DNA from: Gammaproteobacteria bacterium
GTDB lineage: Bacteria > Pseudomonadota > Gammaproteobacteria > Pseudomonadales > Pseudohongiellaceae
Assembly: GCA_003451715.1 (NCBI GenBank)
Contig: DMJN01000017.1
Location: 1-7,861, forward strand
Direction of reading: 5' to 3'
Length of the DNA stretch: 7,861 nt
The notes under the pieces are model-generated. The model was not told the DNA's origin. It was given only the letters and a program-made list of their open reading frames with translations, and did not search any database. Position 1 is the stretch's first letter; each line of letters starts with the position of its first letter. The translations under genes were made by a program, and so were the position numbers. Below, piece by piece: positions 7,082 through 7,861 of this stretch.

Positions 7082-7861
7082 CAGCGATTAGCTCTGTGCA
7101 TGAAGGCTAATTTTTCCAACAGGTGAACATCTTGCTCATTCTTCAACAACGCACCATATAAAGGAGGTATGGCATTCTTGGTATCATGGTTTTTCAGTAT
7201 CTCGGCAGGAATATCATCAGCCATTAGCAGCTTCAACCAATCAATCAGTTCCGAGGTAGAAGGCTTCTTTTTTAAGCCTGGAATTTTTCTTACTTCGAAA
7301 AATATATCCATCGCCTGACTTACCAGCTCTTTCTTGATGTCGGGATAGTGAACATCGACAATCTTTTCCATTGTCAGCGTGTTGGGAAATTCGATGTAGT
7401 GGAAGAAGCAACGGCGCAGAAAGGCATCGGGGAGTTCTTTCTCATTGTTGCTGGTAATTACAATGATAGGCCGGGTCTTGGCTTTGATGATCTCCTTCGT
7501 TTCATACACGAAGAATTCCATCTTATCGAGTTCGAGCAACAAATCATTGGGAAACTCGATGTCTGCCTTATCAATTTCATCGATAAGTAACACGACCTGC
7601 CGATCGGCATCGAAGGCTTGCCAGAGCTTGCCCTGAATTATGTAATTGGAGATATCGTGGACCTTTTCCTCACCTAGTTGTGAGTCCCGCAAGCGGGACA
7701 CGGCATCGTACTCGTACAAGCCCTGTTGCGCCTTGGTTGTCGATTTGATGTGCCATTGGATAAGCGACAGATCCAGAGCCTTGGCTATCTGTTCGGCCAG
7801 CATGGTCTTACCCGTGCCTGGTTCTCCTTTGATCAACAGCGGTTTTTGCAACTGAATTGCT
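7081..7861 (-). CDS. MoxR-family AAA+ ATPase, 5' end outside the window
   Basis: The frame is open to the window edge. The TTG at 7849-7851 could be read as a start, but codons upstream continue as A-I-Q-L-Q-K-P, immediately before the Walker A, which in this family sits well inside the protein; TTG is therefore an internal leucine. Counting that leucine as 1, Walker A is GEPGTGKT (9-16), Walker B LLIDEIDKAD (88-97), sensor 1 and arginine region ITSNNEKELPDAFLRRC (132-148), and a sensor-2-like helical lid KKKPSTSELIDWLKLL (194-209). MoxR ATPases form hexameric chaperones that use ATP to mature or remodel client complexes, normally with a vWA partner, here encoded next with a one-base TGATG overlap. 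The C-terminus ends at HRANR. Assignment to MoxR is firm; the subfamily and client are not known. It is not RavA, which is longer and carries a LARA domain. Confidence 0.92.
   Translation of the reverse strand, partial: AIQLQKPLLIKGEPGTGKTMLAEQIAKALDLSLIQWHIKSTTKAQQGLYEYDAVSRLRDSQLGEEKVHDISNYIIQGKLWQAFDADRQVVLLIDEIDKADIEFPNDLLLELDKMEFFVYETKEIIKAKTRPIIVITSNNEKELPDAFLRRCFFHYIEFPNTLTMEKIVDVHYPDIKKELVSQAMDIFFEVRKIPGLKKKPSTSELIDWLKLLMADDIPAEILKNHDTKNAIPPLYGALLKNEQDVHLLEKLAFMHRANR

Noticed and set aside
7849..7851. TTG as the start codon of the ATPase gene
   Set aside because: The frame stays open upstream to the window edge and reads A-I-Q-L-Q-K-P directly before the Walker A; the family has an N-terminal segment ahead of it. 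The TTG is most likely an internal leucine.

Overview
The window is compact bacterial chromosome with every recognisable gene on the minus strand. It reads, in transcription order from high to low coordinates: a MoxR-type AAA+ ATPase (5' end beyond the window), a cytoplasmic von Willebrand A (vWA) protein, a FadD-type long-chain acyl-CoA synthetase, the DEAH-box RNA helicase HrpA, and the first 68 codons of an MlaA/VacJ-family protein running off the low-coordinate edge. The HrpA and FadD sequences align closely by eye with remembered Escherichia coli proteins, and fadD next to hrpA recalls Pseudomonas aeruginosa, so a free-living gammaproteobacterium is likely. Genus cannot be given.

Layout. 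7081-7861: MoxR ATPase. 5903-7081: vWA protein, whose ATG overlaps the ATPase TGA by one base. 5898-5902: a 5-base gap. 4266-5897: FadD. 4183-4265: an 83-base gap with a small GC-rich hairpin and -10-like sequences. 298-4182: HrpA, starting with GTG. 205-297: a 93-base gap with no convincing site. 1-204: MlaA start with a signal peptide. No RNA gene, mobile element, CRISPR array or long repeat was seen.

How the genes may work together. The MoxR/vWA pair has the architecture of the AAA-chaperone pairs CoxD/CoxE, NorQ/NorD, CbbQ/CbbO and RavA/ViaA, which remodel or activate a client complex; no client gene is visible here. Tight packing suggests the ATPase, vWA protein and FadD share an mRNA. 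FadD (acyl-CoA synthesis) and MlaA (outer-membrane phospholipid removal) give the neighbourhood a lipid flavour, while HrpA acts on RNA and stalled ribosomes and may have its own promoter. The most open point is the job of the MoxR/vWA pair and why it is tied to fadD. No clearly new system is demonstrated.
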